Assembly: GCA_964304625.1 (NCBI GenBank)
Contig: OZ199840.1
Coordinates: 10,540,001-10,604,000 of the forward strand
Reading direction: 5' to 3'
Source: Kudoa neothunni
Taxonomy: Eukaryota; Cnidaria
DNA: 64,000 nt
In this document: piece by piece, positions 61,117-64,000 of the stretch
How the letters are laid out: every line of letters begins with the position of its first letter
Numbering within the stretch: the first letter of the stretch is position 1
Program-made: the position numbers and the translations under genes
Notes under the pieces: model-generated
Databases searched by the model: none
What the model was told of the DNA's origin: nothing
The model's input: the letters and a program-made list of their open reading frames with translations, nothing else

Positions 61117-62389
61117 TAAAATACCGATACGCCAACGGAACTAACTTACGATATCAATTAACTTTTACAAAATATATACAATGGGTAACCGATTTTACGT
61201 ACCTTGGCATTATTTGATATTAAAGGAAGGTTTTATATTTGTAAAATTCGGAATATTAATTACAATAAACCATAGAATATACACATTTAATATGAGAACC
61301 ACAAAGTTGTTTCTAAAAAGAAATGCGTAAAATCGATTGCCGACAGTAATTGCATTCGAAAAGTATAAAAAAATGTAAAAATCAATTACATGATAATCAG
61401 ATAATTAAAAAAGAAATTTCCAATCCTAAATTTAATTCCCAAAAGCTAACTCTCATGAGTAAACCGTAATGTAGTTCGATTTATAAATAAAAATTCATTG
61501 ATAAATAGTTAAGAAATATATCGTCTAAGGCAGGGGTTCTCAACCGAGGGTAAATTTAGCCCTTGGGGGTATAATTCAAATGATAGGGGGTAAATTAAAT
61601 ATCATCAAAATTAGATAGGGGGAATTTTTGCATTATGAGTTTGTAACGTACTTCCGGATTTCTAAGGAATCATATTTTTCAGGGCTATTAAACTAAATAT
61701 GAATTAGGAAAAAAATTCTTAAAGTGTTTTTATCAGTAAAACTACGTATAAATAATTTAACCTCATATATTATTTTACATGCTGATTACCAACGCAAAAT
61801 AAATCATATACTTTCGCATCACGTACCAAAAGGAGATTATAAAAAAAACATTCTTTGACTCATTAATAAAAATGCAAGAATAAAGATCATACTACATCCA
61901 GAATAAATTAAAGGCAAACTTTTTTAAATTCATAGAGATCATTGATGTCAATAAGATTATAAACGTGTATAAACTTGAGGATTATGATGAGCATAGTTGT
62001 CACCGTTATTTTGGAAGTACAATGAAAAATAACTCCTAAAAAATAAATGATAATCTACTCCATTTTATTCATACATATCATCGATATCAGTAATAAAATT
62101 CATAACTAACGACCGCGGCACGATACAATGACAATAGTTGTGTAATAATAATTATTTTATGGCAAATAATATAAAAATAATTTTCCTTCTATTTAAATCA
62201 AATTATCCTCATTATCCTTGTTTCAAGTAATAAAATAATTAATATGATTGATGATTAAATTAGTCAAACTTAAAAATTTGGAAAGATGCTCAATTTATTG
62301 GCTTATTGAAAAATACAACAAATAAAGATATATCAACAAATATGCCTCTTTAAATTTACAAATTTTTAATCAGTTTGATTTTAATTATT
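61117..62389. other. intergenic DNA with a solitary hAT-type end
   Basis: CAGGGGTTCTCAACCGAGGG at about 61533 has the form of a hAT terminal repeat. No partner end or transposase was found. Otherwise AT-rich with no gene. Confidence 0.4.
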
Positions 62390-63607
62390 TTAGCGTAAGA
62401 GTGGTTTTATTTTTCGGATCCATTGTGGTTGCCATCTTTGCGCCGAATTCTCATCCTGTAGAATGATTTCTCTCATTTTATCCAAATAAGGTGAGCTACC
62501 AACGGCAAATTTGTACAACATTTTCTAGTTAAATAATCGATAATTTAATAGAAAATTTCAAAAATCGTATCTTCTGTTACCCTGAGACAATTATTTAGCT
62601 CACCAGCGTCTTTAAAAATAAGACCATTCTCGTTCGACTTTATTCTTTCGTTTATACTAAACGGCATATATCCTCATTTTTAATCATACAATAAGTTACC
62701 AAGGAAAATCCATAGAAGAAACTGGAAGACCACATCCAAACATATCAATTATCTTAGGAAAATAAAATTAAACATGAATTCGGCAATTTCAACAGAGTTT
62801 AAACTCAACTGTACGTACCTTCATTGGAAAATCCAGCCCAGAGGATGATACATGGAGAGACACGCCAATTGTGCAATAAGCTAAAACGCATATTTAATAA
62901 TTTTTGATTTTTAAACCCATCATGAATAAGAAAAAGTAACATGGTTTCATTATAAAATTAAAAGGACAAATTACATAGAAGATGAGCGTAATCTTCATAG
63001 GATAGCCAAACAGTATCAATACGAACATTTTGGAAATTACATTGTTCTATCTTCTTTATATACATATTTTTTAACGGTCCTTTTCCTATCATCCGAATAT
63101 GGTAAAACACAAACAATAAATGCCATAAGCTACCTGTAACTATGCAATAAATAAATGGAAAATCATTGTTCCCGCGACACGTTTTATCGTACACTTTATA
63201 TAACATTAATTTTTACATAAAAATAATCTATACTTCTTAAACCATCAAGCAATATGTCAAAATTCTCATCCTCTAATCTCTTATTAAATACAACTTCACA
63301 TACACACAACATACCAGTCCAGCTGGTACTGCTCACTAATAGGGCTGTTTTAGTATCAATGTTCATCTCACTAAATCTAGTTGTCAAACATAAAATTAAT
63401 GTCTTTCTACCTGTGGAATTGACCGACTTTATATTTTTTCAATAATGAGGAAATTTTCTATAACTATTCATATTTATAAGACAATAAATATATCACTTGA
63501 TATTTGGTATTTTCATCTAAGTCACATCTTTGAAATATTGGAGCAGGATAATCAGGAAATACTGTTATTCTATAATCAAAATAATTATATTTAATCCAGT
63601 CACTTTT
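62390..63607 (-). CDS. ALG1: ALG1 beta-1,4-mannosyltransferase, C-terminal half
   Basis: Ten exons on the minus strand: 63607-63497, 63457-63411, 63376-63315, 63272-63234, 63193-63134, 63085-62975, 62880-62819, 62752-62700, 62656-62581 and 62524-62390. They encode 251 residues ending at a stop. ALG1 adds the first mannose to GlcNAc2-PP-dolichol on the cytosolic face of the ER, an essential step of N-glycosylation. Family motifs occur in order: TVFPDYPAPIF, ALLVSSTSWTEDE, YCIVTGKGPL, VSSSGLDFPMK, DMFGCGLPV, and NENGLIFKD. Introns are 34-94 bases, every junction in phase. The N-terminal half (membrane anchor and first Rossmann domain) should lie beyond the window or behind a longer intron; I could not recognise the exon upstream of 63607, although a good donor exists at 63654. 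Confidence 0.9.
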
Positions 63608-64000
63608 CTGGTAATTAAGTTTAATGCATCACTTAAATTAATATCGTTTCTTACAAAAAGAATGTACCGAAAAATATATTGAATATTAAATAAATTAAAA
63701 ATAATATTTTTCAATCGACGTTGCTATCGATAATGATTCTATAGATTATATCCAATTTTTTTATAATATCATCTCAAAATAATAAAGTTAATTAACATAT
63801 TAAAGATTTTACAATTTATTCAACATCAAATTTCTCTTATAATTAAATTGGACAATTAAGAATAAAAATAAACAATACTGAGAAGTAATTTCTTTTTTGT
63901 ATTGATAATTCCTAATAAATGTAATAATAATAATAATAATATATTATTTAAATTATTATTATTATTATTATTTATCCATTTAAAATTAATTTTTAATTGA
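63608..64000. other. probable ALG1 intron or upstream sequence
   Basis: AT-rich. Possibly includes an unrecognised ALG1 exon ending at 63655. The last 80 bases contain AAT and ATT trinucleotide runs (about 63922-63972) in opposite order, able to form a hairpin. Confidence 0.4.
63922..63972. repeat. AAT/ATT trinucleotide repeats forming an inverted pair
   Basis: A run of AAT units, a short spacer, then a run of ATT units. Confidence 0.9.

Overview
The window is nuclear DNA from a metazoan with a very AT-rich genome. The evidence is recognisable animal genes (a YY1-type factor, NASP, POMP, ALG1, BAR-SH3 endophilin-like adaptors, secreted multi-Kunitz proteins) split by extremely short GT-AG introns, mostly 34-60 bases. 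The species cannot be named from sequence alone. Compact genes set in AT-rich, transposon-filled DNA recall myxozoan cnidarians and some other small-bodied or parasitic animals, but that is inference. All multi-exon models below were built by hand from splice sites, reading phase and family resemblance, and every model closes in frame.

Layout. 3335-4673 (-) is a NASP-like histone chaperone. 5127-7171 is an apparently intact pogo/Tigger transposon with perfect 23-base terminal inverted repeats and a four-exon transposase. 11642-15258 (-) is a nine-exon C2H2 zinc-finger protein of 1003 residues. It lies head to head with an endophilin-like gene (16166-22482, +) whose 4-kb first intron holds a broken Gypsy/Ty3 element. 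A broken hAT copy (23.8-26.2 kb) separates it from a diverged second endophilin-like gene (27449-29050, +), which converges on a POMP gene (29630-30209, -).

31.2-37.4 kb holds a dead piggyBac element, a hAT deletion derivative inserted into it, a compact YY1 gene (34593-35527, +) and a non-autonomous piggyBac. 38377-40838 is a long-TIR MULE-type element. Two tandem copies of a 2.7-kb unit (41.9-44.6 and 51.5-54.3 kb) each carry a secreted five-Kunitz-domain gene of 399 residues. Between them lie a decayed pogo copy and two piggyBac-like elements, one inside the other. Right after the second Kunitz gene, a CGGBP1-type hAT element (54273-59633) is split by a MULE transposon with a perfect 9-base target duplication. 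A piggyBac-like remnant and the 3' half of ALG1 (62390-63607, -) end the window.

The genes do not form an operon or pathway; they are unrelated housekeeping and regulatory loci plus one locally amplified secreted family. The most unusual features are the Kunitz pair, in which four of five domains have lost the cysteine pair that braces the inhibitory loop; the intact pogo element carrying host-sized tiny introns; and the layered cut-and-paste transposons with readable target duplications.
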